NCBI RefSeq assembly: GCF_900205965.1
Contig: NZ_OAOF01000004.1
Location: forward strand, 62,001-126,000
From: Lacrimispora amygdalina
GTDB taxonomy: Bacteria; Bacillota; Clostridia; Lachnospirales; Lachnospiraceae
Length of the DNA: 64,000 bases
Direction: 5' to 3'
A model generated the notes under the pieces. It was given only the letters and a program-made list of their open reading frames with translations. It was not told the DNA's origin and did no database searches. Shown piece after piece: positions 25,932 through 34,994 of this stretch. The position numbers and the translations under genes are program-made. Position 1 is the stretch's first letter; every line of letters starts with the position of its first letter.

Positions 25932-26717
25932 TTACAGCATGGGTGTTGTAACAGATACCGGATTCTGTCCCATGCCGCGCAGAACAGAAAGTCCCACATC
26001 CCTTGCAGCCAGAACAGACTGTCTGACAGCTCCTGAATCACCTGAAAATGTCACAATAATCTCATTGGAATAACATGTGCCTGATGCAGGGCTTGCATAT
26101 GTAACAATATCAACATTTGCTGTTTTCATAGCCATATCTGCCATCAAAAGCCCTACTGCTGCCGGAGCTCCTACCGTAATTCCAAACGCCTTTCCTATGG
26201 GAGCCTGGAACGCCTTGTTAAGCGCATAACTGGCCCGGGCGGTGTAATGAAGCTCAATATGCCCTGCATCGCAGCTATACACATTACCAAAATTCCGATC
26301 AAGAGCTGACAGCATAATCTCTACGGCACGTCTTGCATCCGATACATCTTCTGCTGCAAAAATAATCGTACTACCATGTCCTGCTCCGCCTTTTGTATCA
26401 CGGCAGAATTCTACGCTTACCACTTCCGTGTTTGTAGCTTTTACTGCCTCATCCGCTGACATCACATGCGGTGCTCCGCCTGTTCTGGAACTCACGATAC
26501 CGATAGACCGGTACTTGGGATCCAGTTTCATATTTTCATGCAGATGATAATCCAGATTTGCAATTACCAAACCAACGGTGTCTCCGATCCCGGCTCCTAC
26601 AAACTCGGTAAGATTGCACTCAGATGAAACAGCTGTCTCCACTTTTTCTGTTGTCTGATCTTTATTGTCAGAACCAGTAACAGAGCCCAAAATCTTTTCT
26701 AATAAATCTTTATCCAT
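25932..26717 (-). CDS. pduB: Tandem-domain trimeric shell protein PduB (BMC-T)
   Basis: 261 residues with two BMC domains, strongly PduB-like: EFVGAGIGDTVGLVIANLD, VSADEAVKATNTE-type and GGAGHGSTIIFAAEDVSDA in the first half, ARASYALNKAFQAPIGKA and SGDSGAVRQSVLAARDVGL in the second. It forms pseudohexameric trimers, a major shell component. The first 40 residues are a non-BMC extension beginning DKDLLEKILGSVTG, again amphipathic. In Salmonella the PduB N-terminus links shell to enzyme core. It lies 18 bases after pduA. Confidence 0.95.
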   Translation of the reverse strand: MDKDLLEKILGSVTGSDNKDQTTEKVETAVSSECNLTEFVGAGIGDTVGLVIANLDYHLHENMKLDPKYRSIGIVSSRTGGAPHVMSADEAVKATNTEVVSVEFCRDTKGGAGHGSTIIFAAEDVSDARRAVEIMLSALDRNFGNVYSCDAGHIELHYTARASYALNKAFQAPIGKAFGITVGAPAAVGLLMADMAMKTANVDIVTYASPASGTCYSNEIIVTFSGDSGAVRQSVLAARDVGLSVLRGMGQNPVSVTTPML

Positions 26718-26735
26718 GATCTACCCTCTCCTGAA

Positions 26736-27020
26736 TTATTTTTCCTGAAATTTTGGTAACATTTTCTCCACATCTGTATGTGGTCTTGGAATTACATGAA
26801 CAGATACAACCTCACCCACACGCTTAGCAGAAGCTACTCCTGCATCAGTAGCTGCCTTTACGGCACCAACATCACCTCGTACCATTACTGTTACTAAACC
26901 AGAGCCAATTTTTTCATAACCGATTAATGCTACGTTTGCAGCTTTTACCATTGCATCTGCTGCCTCAATTGATGCAACCAATCCCTTTGTTTCGATTAAG
27001 CCTAATGCTTCCTGTCCCAT
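26736..27020 (-). CDS. pduA: Hexameric shell protein PduA (BMC-H)
   Basis: 94 residues from the ATG at 27020, chosen because GGAGG lies eight bases upstream and [15 protein letters not shown] is the canonical BMC-H beginning; an in-frame start at 27065 is rejected. Signature segments are [30 protein letters not shown] and [11 protein letters not shown]. It forms hexameric tiles with a central pore for diol entry. As the first gene of the twelve-gene operon it should be the most highly translated shell protein. The promoter lies in the 316-base gap shared with the divergent PocR kinase. Confidence 0.95.
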   Translation of the reverse strand: MGQEALGLIETKGLVASIEAADAMVKAANVALIGYEKIGSGLVTVMVRGDVGAVKAATDAGVASAKRVGEVVSVHVIPRPHTDVEKMLPKFQEK

Positions 27021-27336
27021 TTTGTTACCTCCAGATTTTTTAATTTTATCTATGCAATCACGCAAACAGCATGTTACATTTTCACAAATATAGGTGATAA
27101 TTTGCTGTTTTCGTTATAAATTTTAACACACACAGTTGCATTTCCTTAGGACTTCAGGAAGTACTTCTAGTAATTTTCCCATATATTATCTGGTATTTTT
27201 TCTACCTCTTTTTTTGACTATCCGCTATTTAAGGGGTTTTCAAGGTGGGAAAAATACCACTTCGTAAAAGTGAATTGAAAAGACCAATCAACTATGATAT
27301 GATTTTATATATCTAATACGAGGAGTTGAGTTTTTC
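27021..27336. promoter_or_regulatory. Divergent control region between microcompartment operon and its two-component system
   Basis: No gene is visible. On the plus strand TTGAAA (27275-27280), a 17-base spacer and TATGAT (27298-27303) make a good sigma-A promoter for the sensor kinase. No equally good promoter is seen for pduA on the minus strand, which would fit activation by the response regulator. ACTTC-AG-GAAGT at 27151-27162 is a short palindrome that could be a regulator site; this is a guess. Confidence 0.6.
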
Positions 27337-28557
27337 ATGAATCCAGAATTTGATCTTTTACTCGAAAACTTAATTGACTTCGATGAATTCAGCAAAATTC
27401 AATCTGAGCTGTCAAGCATCGTAAGCTTTTCTGTAGTAACCGTTAATACCGATGGGAAACCTTTTTCTTCTCTTAGCAATTTTTCTACTTTTTGCCAGTT
27501 AATCCGAACTTCTGCCGCAGGCCGCCAGGCCTGTATATCATGTGACAACTACGCGTTGAAACATTCGCTTGAATTAGGACATTCTATTGTATACGATTGC
27601 CACTGTGGTTTAAAGGACTGTGCAGCTCCTATTATTGTTAACGATGTTCTTTTAGGTGGTGTCTTGGGCGGACAGGTTCTGATTCACGAACAGGATAGAG
27701 CGTTAATTGATACAGAAAAGTTAGCAAAGCAATTTCATCTGTGTAAAGAAGATTTAGACCGGACTGTAGCAGAAATTCCTGTTGTTGCAGAAGACTATAT
27801 CCAAAGATGTCTCAGGTTTTACAGTTTTTTTGCTGAATATATCGCTGAAAAAAGCTATAAGACCATCATTCAGCAGCAACTTAATCATGAAACAATAGAG
27901 CGGATCCGCCAGCAGCAGATTGCTTCCGCACAGACCTTAAAAAGGATTCAGGCACAAATGAATCCTCATTTTCTTTTTAATGCCTTAAATTCCATAGCAC
28001 GAACAGCTCTTTTAGATGGTTCTGCAAAGACAGAACAGCTGATTTACGATTTATCAAACTATCTGCGTTATACAATTAAAAACACTTCTGATACTCCAAC
28101 CGTTGAAGAAGAACTTAACAATCTGAACCATTACCTGAATATACAAAAAGCTCGTTTTGGGGATAAGATTACCTGCCACATTAATGTAGATGACAGCATC
28201 AGAAACTGCCGTATTCCCAGCATGACCCTTCAGCCTTTGGTTGAAAATTCTTTCATCCATGGTTTAAAAGACTGTATGGCAAATGGATTTATAAGAATTG
28301 ATATTTCAAAGACGAACAAAAATCATAAAGATGATATCTTAATTCAGATTTATGATAATGGAAGCGGTATTTCTGAGGATATCATTGAATTGCTGCAAAC
28401 GGAGGAAAACATTGAAAACCCCGCCTCTGGATTAGGATTAATGAATACACAGACTCGTATTAAAAAATTGTATGGTCCCGAATACGGAATAACAATTGAA
28501 AGCAAAATGTACACATATACTGAAATAGATATTCTGCTCCCAGTCACTTACCGTTAG
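27337..28557 (+). CDS. PocR-domain LytS-type sensor histidine kinase
   Basis: 406 residues, without membrane helices. Residues about 5-165 form a PocR sensory domain with clustered cysteines (FCQLIR, ACISCDNY, YDCHCGLKDC) and the strand GGVLGGQVL. PocR domains sense propanediol-type ligands. The kinase part is His_kinase/LytS-like, with phospho-acceptor H211 in QAQMNPHFLFNALNSI, and an HATPase domain with LQPLVENSFIHGL and DNGSGI. It is followed after 20 bases by an AraC-type response regulator. Together they are the obvious cytoplasmic switch for the divergent microcompartment operon. The cysteines could hold a metal centre, which is inference. Confidence 0.9.
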   Translation: MNPEFDLLLENLIDFDEFSKIQSELSSIVSFSVVTVNTDGKPFSSLSNFSTFCQLIRTSAAGRQACISCDNYALKHSLELGHSIVYDCHCGLKDCAAPIIVNDVLLGGVLGGQVLIHEQDRALIDTEKLAKQFHLCKEDLDRTVAEIPVVAEDYIQRCLRFYSFFAEYIAEKSYKTIIQQQLNHETIERIRQQQIASAQTLKRIQAQMNPHFLFNALNSIARTALLDGSAKTEQLIYDLSNYLRYTIKNTSDTPTVEEELNNLNHYLNIQKARFGDKITCHINVDDSIRNCRIPSMTLQPLVENSFIHGLKDCMANGFIRIDISKTNKNHKDDILIQIYDNGSGISEDIIELLQTEENIENPASGLGLMNTQTRIKKLYGPEYGITIESKMYTYTEIDILLPVTYR

Positions 28558-28577
28558 CACTAAAGGATGTGGATTGT

Positions 28578-29315
28578 ATGTATAAACTTTTAATATGTGA
28601 AGATGAATCATTGGAAAGAAAAGCGCTGAGTCTAATTATTCAGCGTCATTATTCCAACATTCATATAGTTGGATATGCAACCACTGGTTTTGAAGCGATT
28701 AAGTTAGCTCATCAGCATTTACCAGATATTATTCTGATGGACATTGACATGCCTCAATGCAATGGTTTAGATGCGCAAAAAGAAATTTCTCATTTTCAGC
28801 CTAATGTCAATACTGTTATTATCACTGCATACAATGACTTTACTTATGCACAGCAGGCAATAAAATGCGGTGTTATTGACTTTTTACTGAAACCAATTGC
28901 TCCAAATGATCTGTATAACTGCCTGGACAAGATAATAGGATCTATGAAAAAAAATGATACATCTCCAGCTGTTCTGTCTAATTATACCGATTATATACAA
29001 AAAATACTAAATTATATTGATTATCACTTTTTAGATGATTTGAATTTAAGTGACCTGGCTTCTGAATTCAATTTAAATGAGAAGTACCTCAGCAGATATT
29101 TTAAACAAAAAACAGGAACTTCTTTTACAGAATATATAATCAAGCTGAAAATACAGCGGTCAAAGAATATGTTAATATACTCTGATGCTCCCATCTACGT
29201 GATTGCAGCGGACCTTAATTTTAATGACGCTTCCTATTTTACAAAAGTTTTTCAGAAACAGGAAGGTATTTCTCCCTCCCAATACAGAAAAAATGAAGGC
29301 AGAGACCTCATTTGA
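28578..29315 (+). CDS. AraC-type response regulator of the PocR kinase
   Basis: 245 residues from the ATG at 28578 (AAAGGA upstream). The receiver domain has the acidic pair in CEDES, phospho-acceptor D55 in ILMDIDMPQCNG, and the conserved threonine and lysine in IITAYND and FLLKPIAP. The C-terminal AraC DNA-binding domain (about residues 150-245) shows LASEFNLNEKYLSRYFKQKTG and the final PSQYRK motif. It very likely activates the pduA operon when phosphorylated by the upstream kinase. A terminator follows 37 bases after the stop. Confidence 0.92.
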   Translation: MYKLLICEDESLERKALSLIIQRHYSNIHIVGYATTGFEAIKLAHQHLPDIILMDIDMPQCNGLDAQKEISHFQPNVNTVIITAYNDFTYAQQAIKCGVIDFLLKPIAPNDLYNCLDKIIGSMKKNDTSPAVLSNYTDYIQKILNYIDYHFLDDLNLSDLASEFNLNEKYLSRYFKQKTGTSFTEYIIKLKIQRSKNMLIYSDAPIYVIAADLNFNDASYFTKVFQKQEGISPSQYRKNEGRDLI

Positions 29316-29352
29316 TAGGTTTTCCTCTTTTTTAAATTTACGAAAAAGCAGG

Positions 29353-29375
29353 GGAGCATTGCTCCTTTTCTTTTT
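29353..29375 (+). terminator. Intrinsic terminator of the two-component operon
   Basis: GGAGC-ATT-GCTCC is followed by TTTTCTTTTT. A second, larger stem (AAATCAGT/ACTGATTT with CTATCT/AGATAG inside) lies just downstream at 29383-29423. Confidence 0.8.
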
Positions 29376-29477
29376 AACAAAAAAATCAGTCGGCCTATCT
29401 TCTCAGATAGTTCAACTGATTTAAGTACAGTTTAATGATTATGTTAATATACTATATTAATCTTGTTAAAATTATTT

Positions 29478-29954
29478 TTATGTCATTCGTTTTCTATTCA
29501 ACAAATAAATTATAATTGGGATTATTAATATAATCCAAAACAATGCATTATAGTGTAGAATTCTCCATCTTCCAAAACCCTCTGTTAATTCATACTTATT
29601 AAAAATATGTATAAACAACCTAAGCCCTGCAATCTGAATTACTTCAAATAAAAAATATGATCTTAAATATGTTTTTATATTAATTTTTCTAGTAAGCAAT
29701 ATAATTCCGATAATAATCAGAAAGAAGTAGCTGGCTAATAAAAATGCATTCGTACAATATTGGGAATATTTTTTAAGATTTTCGGCTTGTACGATCATCT
29801 CTTTTCGCTTTTCTGCTGTTACTCCGTTTGCTTTCAGCATTAATCCTATATAATTATATATAAATTTTAGAGCAAGCATATGAAAAGATAACACTAATAT
29901 GGATAAGGCTGTAACACAACCAAAATACATCTTTGTCTTTTTATCTATCATCAT
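29478..29954 (-). CDS. Hypothetical four-helix membrane protein
   Basis: About 158 residues from the ATG at 29954, with GGAGG seven bases upstream. Four hydrophobic segments are visible: residues about 11-35, 70-92 (FLLASYFFLIIIGIILL), 100-120 and 135-152 (FWIILIIPIIIYLL), ending in NRKRMT. I recognise no family. A charged loop between helices 1 and 2 (EKRKEMIVQAENLKKY) is probably cytoplasmic or coiled. It stands alone between the two-component operon and a group II intron scrap, so context gives no function. Codon use resembles its neighbours. Confidence 0.7.
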   Translation of the reverse strand: MMIDKKTKMYFGCVTALSILVLSFHMLALKFIYNYIGLMLKANGVTAEKRKEMIVQAENLKKYSQYCTNAFLLASYFFLIIIGIILLTRKINIKTYLRSYFLFEVIQIAGLRLFIHIFNKYELTEGFGRWRILHYNALFWIILIIPIIIYLLNRKRMT

Positions 29955-30032
29955 TTTCCAGCCTCCCGCTTCTGCACTCACTATATTCCCCGCATTTCAC
30001 AAAAAACTTATAAAATCAATGGATGTGAAATC

Positions 30033-30105
30033 GACTAAAGAAAAGGGATTACTCCCCTTCCCTCGTCTAAGAACCGTACGTGAGAGTTTTCCACTCATAC
30101 GGCTC
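30033..30105 (-). mobile_element. Group II intron 3-prime end remnant (domains V and VI only)
   Basis: On the minus strand, bases 30105-30071 read as a group II intron domain V: GAGCCGTATG, a GAAA-containing loop, and CGTACGGTTC. A domain-VI-like hairpin follows to about 30033. No reverse transcriptase or 5-prime intron sequence is present nearby, so this is a scrap of a lost intron. It resembles, but is not the same as, the domain V at 42801-42831. Confidence 0.7.
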
Positions 30106-30142
30106 AAGTAGTTTTTTTAACCTTTTATAGTATCCCTGGTGA

Positions 30143-31600
30143 TCAGTCTACAAACTCCGGCATAATGGAATATTGCAGCGATGTTTTTTGAAGCAGTTTC
30201 TCGCAGGCCTCACTCAGCCCTTCTATTTTGATTTTAACATGCTTTTCACTATACTTCATAATTAACTTGTCAAATGCATCCCCCGCCGATTCATCCCAGA
30301 ATTTAAGATGAGTGACATCAAGACCTATGGTCTGATTGCTAATATCAAAATCAAACTTTTCTAAAAAATGAGTGGTTGATGCAAAGAACAGCTGACCATA
30401 GCAACGGTAAATAATACCTTCTTCTGTTTCAACCTTTTCAACCATTGTCTGGGATATCTTGTATACAAAAAACAAGGCGCTCATAATAATACCAACAATT
30501 ACACCATACGCCAGATTATCTGTCAATAATACAATTGCAACTGTTGTTATCATAACTGCAGTGTCCGTCTTCGGAACTTTTGTCATTCGCTTAATAGAAT
30601 GCCAGTCAAAGGTCGCAATGGAAACAATAATCATGACCGCCGCAAGTGCAGCGATTGGAATCTGGATAACCCAGCTGTTTAGTGCAACAATAAAAGTCAT
30701 CAGTAATGAGCCTGATAAAAAAGTGGACAACCTGCCTCTGCCACCGGATTTGTGATTAATAACGGATTGGCCTATCATAGCACAGCCTGCCATACCCCCG
30801 AAAAGACCTGAGGCAACATTTGCCAGCCCCTGTCCGATACATTCCCTGTTCTTATTGCTTTTTGTATCTGTTAACTCATCTAACAGCTGTGATGTCAGCA
30901 TGGATTCTACCAAACCTACAACTGCCAGCGAAAGGGAAACCGGGAAAATAATTTGAAAGGTATTCATATTAATCTCGATATCAGGTAATAAAAGCCCCGG
31001 CAATGTTCCGGCTATATCACCCATGTCGCCAATTCTTGTAACATTCATATCAGCAGCAATGGTAATAATTGTCAATAATACAATTGCGACAAGAGGAGCT
31101 GGTATTGCTTTGTTTACTTTCGGGAAGAAAAAAATGACTGCCATTCCAGCCGCGACCAAAAGATACATGGTGATATCAGCACCTATAAAATGAGACAATT
31201 GGGATTTGAAGATTAAAATTCCTAATGCATTTACAAATCCGGTCATTACAGGGCTTGGTATAAACCGAAGCAGATTACCTGCTTTTAATAGTCCCATCAT
31301 CATTTGCAGGATACCTGCCAAAATAGTGGCCGCTAACATATATTGTATTCCATGTTCCTTCACTAAACCTGCCAATACTAAAGCCATTGCTCCTGTTGCC
31401 CCTGAAATCAGGCCAGGGCGCCCTCCGGCAATTGAGGTTACAATTGCGATACAAAAGGAAGCATATAATCCAACCATGGGACTTAACCCGGCAAGCAATG
31501 CGAAACCTATTGCTTCAGGAATCAGCGCAATTGCTACTACAATTCCTGACATTACATCATTTTTTACATTTCCGAACCATTCTATTCTAACCTCTTTCAT
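30143..31600 (-). CDS. SulP-family anion transporter with STAS domain
   Basis: 485 residues with about 10-12 membrane segments. The SulP start region [24 protein letters not shown] and the motif [16 protein letters not shown] are typical, and a C-terminal STAS domain (about residues 400-485) contains the [17 protein letters not shown] strand-helix. SulP proteins carry sulfate, bicarbonate or other anions into the cell. The substrate cannot be assigned. Its start has AAGGAGAG. It lies beside an arsenic resistance island but 500 bases from arsC, so it is probably a separate unit. Confidence 0.9.
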   Translation of the reverse strand: MKEVRIEWFGNVKNDVMSGIVVAIALIPEAIGFALLAGLSPMVGLYASFCIAIVTSIAGGRPGLISGATGAMALVLAGLVKEHGIQYMLAATILAGILQMMMGLLKAGNLLRFIPSPVMTGFVNALGILIFKSQLSHFIGADITMYLLVAAGMAVIFFFPKVNKAIPAPLVAIVLLTIITIAADMNVTRIGDMGDIAGTLPGLLLPDIEINMNTFQIIFPVSLSLAVVGLVESMLTSQLLDELTDTKSNKNRECIGQGLANVASGLFGGMAGCAMIGQSVINHKSGGRGRLSTFLSGSLLMTFIVALNSWVIQIPIAALAAVMIIVSIATFDWHSIKRMTKVPKTDTAVMITTVAIVLLTDNLAYGVIVGIIMSALFFVYKISQTMVEKVETEEGIIYRCYGQLFFASTTHFLEKFDFDISNQTIGLDVTHLKFWDESAGDAFDKLIMKYSEKHVKIKIEGLSEACEKLLQKTSLQYSIMPEFVD

Positions 31601-32097
31601 AAACTCTCCTTGTATTGTATTTATATGTAATCTTCCCTAATCAGGAAGCTTCTTTATAAACATATTCATCTCCTTTTCTATTATAAATGTCCACAAAAAT
31701 AAATCGTTATTCTGCTATTACCAATAACGACTTCGCAAAACATCGATATGAAATCCCTTAATATAATATATACCAAGGATTATTTCCCACCTTATATACC
31801 TGTTTCTGTAATTGCTTCCGTCACTAATGTTGACATTTCTTTTCATAGGATACTGCTATTCATCAATAACATCATCCTCTAAAAGCTTCGCAATGAATAA
31901 AAACATAGCTGCCAACCTGTATTGTACCTTTTTCTTCTACTACCATTTATATGATTATAACATACTATAATTCAGATTTGAATAGTAATTTTACTTATAA
32001 TTTATTATTTTTCAATTCAACCTATTATAAACTATAGCAAAAAAAGACCAACTAAGATTATTTCTTCCTAATTGATCCTATATATAATATACTACAC
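31601..32097. other. 497-base stretch without a gene
   Basis: No coding sequence is supported. It contains the sulP promoter region near 31620-31700 and a perfect eight-base-arm stem-loop (TCGTTATT at 31704-31711, AATAACGA at 31723-31730). The rest is AT-rich and featureless. Confidence 0.5.
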
Positions 32098-32535
32098 TTA
32101 TTTAACTGTATTTACAAATTCATCAATTCTTTTTGCAATATCATCCCGCAATTTTCTAGCCAGTTCCAGTTTTTCTTCCTCTGTCCCTGTAAAATCGTCA
32201 GGATCCCTAAATTCTCTCCAGCTTAATCTTGTAACTTTTCCCGGAAAGATTGGACAATCCTCTTCTTCTCCTCTGTTACAAACTGTAATTACATAATCAT
32301 ATTTTCTTCCCTGGTTGTAAAAATCCAATAATTCATCAACACACTTATTGGATATATCCAGGCCATATTCCTTCATCACTTCAATAGCGAGAGGATTAAT
32401 GCTTTTCTTTCTGAAGCCTGCACTTTCTGCCACAAAAGATTCTCCATATTTGTGATTCAGGATTGCATCAGCAATCTGACTGCGGAATGAATTGGAAACA
32501 CAGACAAACAGAACTCTTATTTTTTCTCTTTCCAT
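32098..32535 (-). CDS. arsC: Arsenate reductase, thioredoxin-coupled (LMW phosphatase fold)
   Basis: 145 residues with the low-molecular-weight phosphatase P-loop FVCVSNSFRSQIAD (CX5R), the resolving cysteine pair in VITVCNRGEEEDCP, and the Asp loop FRDPDD. In ArsC enzymes these cysteines reduce arsenate to arsenite in turn, and thioredoxin regenerates the enzyme. Arsenite is then exported by the Acr3 pump encoded nearby. It lies 289 bases beyond arsA with a terminator between, so it is a separate transcript. Confidence 0.9.
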   Translation of the reverse strand: MEREKIRVLFVCVSNSFRSQIADAILNHKYGESFVAESAGFRKKSINPLAIEVMKEYGLDISNKCVDELLDFYNQGRKYDYVITVCNRGEEEDCPIFPGKVTRLSWREFRDPDDFTGTEEEKLELARKLRDDIAKRIDEFVNTVK

Positions 32536-32764
32536 AAAATCTCCTTATATAACAGCATATATTGTTATACTACCTTTCCTTATTGTTTTAAACATTTTGC
32601 AAACATATATTTTAACTATACCGTAGAAACATTATCTTATCTATCATAAATAAGTAAAATAAATGTAAATAGAACTACTTTTTCAGTATATCAAATTTAA
32701 GGATGCAGTAGCATGCCCTCTTATCTCCATCTTTTGAAATGGGTATTAAAAATAAGTAAGTTCA

Positions 32765-32809
32765 CAAAAAAATAGTAGCAGTTTCTGTTTCCAGACACCT
32801 GTTACTATT
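32765..32809 (-). terminator. Intrinsic terminator of the arsR-acr3-arsD-arsA operon
   Basis: On the minus strand AAATAGTAACAG and CTGCTACTATT pair around a 16-base loop and are followed by seven Ts, 15 bases after the arsA stop. Confidence 0.8.
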
Positions 32810-32823
32810 TCTTCAATTTCACT

Positions 32824-34560
32824 CTACAGCAGGTAAAGATTCTCGCCTTTTATTTCATCCGAGCGCCAGCTGATTACTGCAAAATTTCCATTTGCGTGCT
32901 CATCCACCTTATTAATCCATTCAATTTCATTACTGGCTTTCGCTGACAGCAATTTATTAGTCGTACCGGTACGGTAAAGGGAAGAATTGATTACCCACCA
33001 CTTTGCAGCAATATCCGCCCGCTTTAAATCTTCCTCAAGACGCATGGCTTCATAAACCGGAGTGGTTTCTGCGAGCGTTACAATAATAACCTCTGTTTCC
33101 GTTTTATTCCGCAATCTTGGCAGCAGCTTTTTTGCGGATTCAGGAACATCCCCCTGGGAACGCTTGATCTCCTGATTATAGCTCTGAGTTGAATCTAAGA
33201 GTAACAGCGTATGTCCGGTAGGTGCGGTATCAATGACAACAATCTGGTCTTCTGCCTTATCAACGATATCTGCAAATGCCCTGAATACAGCAATTTCCTG
33301 GGTACAGGGAGATCTTAGATCTTCTTCGACATATGCGATATCTTCTTCCGACATGGTCTCCCGCGCTTTTGAAAGTACCTCTAGCTGATACTTCCTAAGT
33401 TCTTCTTTTTCATCGATATGGCTCATTGTGATTCCATCTGTCTCATTCATAACAAATTTAAGATGAGCCGCCGGGTCGGTTGTGGTTAAATGCACCTTTT
33501 TCCCTCTTGATGCCAAACCTAATGCAATAGAAGCTGCTATTGTTGTTTTGCCTACTCCGCCTTTACCCATAGTAAAAATAACTTTTTTGTTGGTGTGATA
33601 TAAATCATCAATCACATCTTTTAAACCTGGAATGATTTCTGCCTTTATTTTATCAGCACGAATCGTATAATTATCATTTTCCAGAAAAGCTCTTACGTTC
33701 TCTATACCGGTTATATTATAAGCTCTAAGCGGAATGGAATACAGTTTCATATTCCTGATTTCTTCCGGCATTCCGGCAAGGGCTGCCTGTTGCTTTTTAT
33801 ATAAGCTTTCTGAAATAATATCATCATAGGATGTTAATACTCCATTTACAACCATCACCTGATTATTTACTCCAATATCTGCGAGTTCGGTGGAGGCTCT
33901 TGCTGCTTCTTTTAAAGGAGTTACCTCCGGTCTTGAAACCAGAATCAAGGTTGTACGATTTCCATCAGCCAATGTTTCTACAGCTCTTTTATAGATTTCT
34001 CTTTTGCTTTCCAGCCCGGATAACTGACCCAGGCAGGAAGCACCGTGTGTATTTTCGCTGATAAAATTGCTCCATGCAGATGGAAGCTGAAGCATCCTTA
34101 GTGTATGCCCTGTCGGTGCAGTATCAAATATAATATAATCGAACTCTTCCTGAACTTTTTCATCCGTAATAAATTTGGAAAATTCATTAAATGCTGCAAT
34201 TTCAACGGTACAGGAACCAGAAAGCTGTTCCTCCATATTTTTCAACACAGTTTCAGGAAGATGTCCGCGGTATGGTGCGATTACGCCTTCACGATATTGT
34301 GCAGCTGCTTCTATGGGGTCTAAGTTTGCTACCACCAGATTCGGAACTTCATGAATGGGCACGCCTTTATTATTTAATTCTGTCTCAAATACATCCTGGA
34401 GGTTGGATGCCGGATCCGTACTGATCAGCATAACTTTTTTTCCTGAATCAGCAAGGGATACAGCTGTGGCACAAGCTGTTGAAGTTTTTCCTACCCCACC
34501 TTTTCCAGTAAAAAAAAGATATTTTGTGAGTACTGCTTCTTGTATATTAAAATTTTCCAT
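32824..34560 (-). CDS. arsA: Arsenite-stimulated ATPase ArsA
   Basis: 578 residues made of two ATPase halves with P-loops FTGKGGVGKTSTA and FTMGKGGVGKTTIA and the ArsA signature DTAPTGHT in each half. The three metalloid-binding cysteines are recognisable in GSCTVEIAAF, GASCLGQLSG and SPCTQEIAVF. ArsA couples ATP hydrolysis to arsenite export, usually with ArsB; here the partner is an Acr3-type pump. Its start overlaps the arsD stop, as in classic arsDA pairs. Confidence 0.95.
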   Translation of the reverse strand: MENFNIQEAVLTKYLFFTGKGGVGKTSTACATAVSLADSGKKVMLISTDPASNLQDVFETELNNKGVPIHEVPNLVVANLDPIEAAAQYREGVIAPYRGHLPETVLKNMEEQLSGSCTVEIAAFNEFSKFITDEKVQEEFDYIIFDTAPTGHTLRMLQLPSAWSNFISENTHGASCLGQLSGLESKREIYKRAVETLADGNRTTLILVSRPEVTPLKEAARASTELADIGVNNQVMVVNGVLTSYDDIISESLYKKQQAALAGMPEEIRNMKLYSIPLRAYNITGIENVRAFLENDNYTIRADKIKAEIIPGLKDVIDDLYHTNKKVIFTMGKGGVGKTTIAASIALGLASRGKKVHLTTTDPAAHLKFVMNETDGITMSHIDEKEELRKYQLEVLSKARETMSEEDIAYVEEDLRSPCTQEIAVFRAFADIVDKAEDQIVVIDTAPTGHTLLLLDSTQSYNQEIKRSQGDVPESAKKLLPRLRNKTETEVIIVTLAETTPVYEAMRLEEDLKRADIAAKWWVINSSLYRTGTTNKLLSAKASNEIEWINKVDEHANGNFAVISWRSDEIKGENLYLL

Positions 34561-34967
34561 TATAACTCCCTTTCACCACAGCAATCTCCTCCAGAACATC
34601 CACAACCCTGTGTTTTCTTATCTGCAGCTTTTACCACATTTGGATTTTCACCAATATAATTTTCCGGCACATCAAGCAATTTTACAAATTCATCATTAGA
34701 AGGGTATCTTCCAGTTATAATAATTTCTCCATCTATAACAATAACCGGTAAACCTTCCACCCCTTTTTCCTTAATAAAGTTATTTACCGTTTTATTCGTT
34801 ACAAATTCCTGAGGCGCATTTGTAAGGTTAAACCTGTCAACATGTACTCCATTATTCTTTAATGTGTTTAATACCGTAGAGATCCTTAATAACTCAGAAT
34901 CGACTCCAACGCCGCAAAGTCCTGTTGAACAGCACATAGCTGGTTCAAATATCTGCATCTTTTTCAT
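34560..34967 (-). CDS. arsD: Arsenite metallochaperone ArsD
   Basis: 135 residues with a thioredoxin-like fold and the defining cysteines C12, C13 and C18 in PAMCCSTGLCG. A further cysteine-rich tail is present (GCGCSGGDCCGE). ArsD delivers arsenite to ArsA and weakly represses the operon in enteric systems. It overlaps arsA by one base, consistent with joint synthesis. Confidence 0.95.
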   Translation of the reverse strand: MKKMQIFEPAMCCSTGLCGVGVDSELLRISTVLNTLKNNGVHVDRFNLTNAPQEFVTNKTVNNFIKEKGVEGLPVIVIDGEIIITGRYPSNDEFVKLLDVPENYIGENPNVVKAADKKTQGCGCSGGDCCGEREL

Positions 34968-34994
34968 TATGAATTACTTCCTTTCTAATTTCTA

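Noticed and set aside
26736..27065. Longer start for pduA at 27065
   Set aside because: Would place coding sequence over the GGAGG ribosome site and add a tail not seen in BMC-H proteins.
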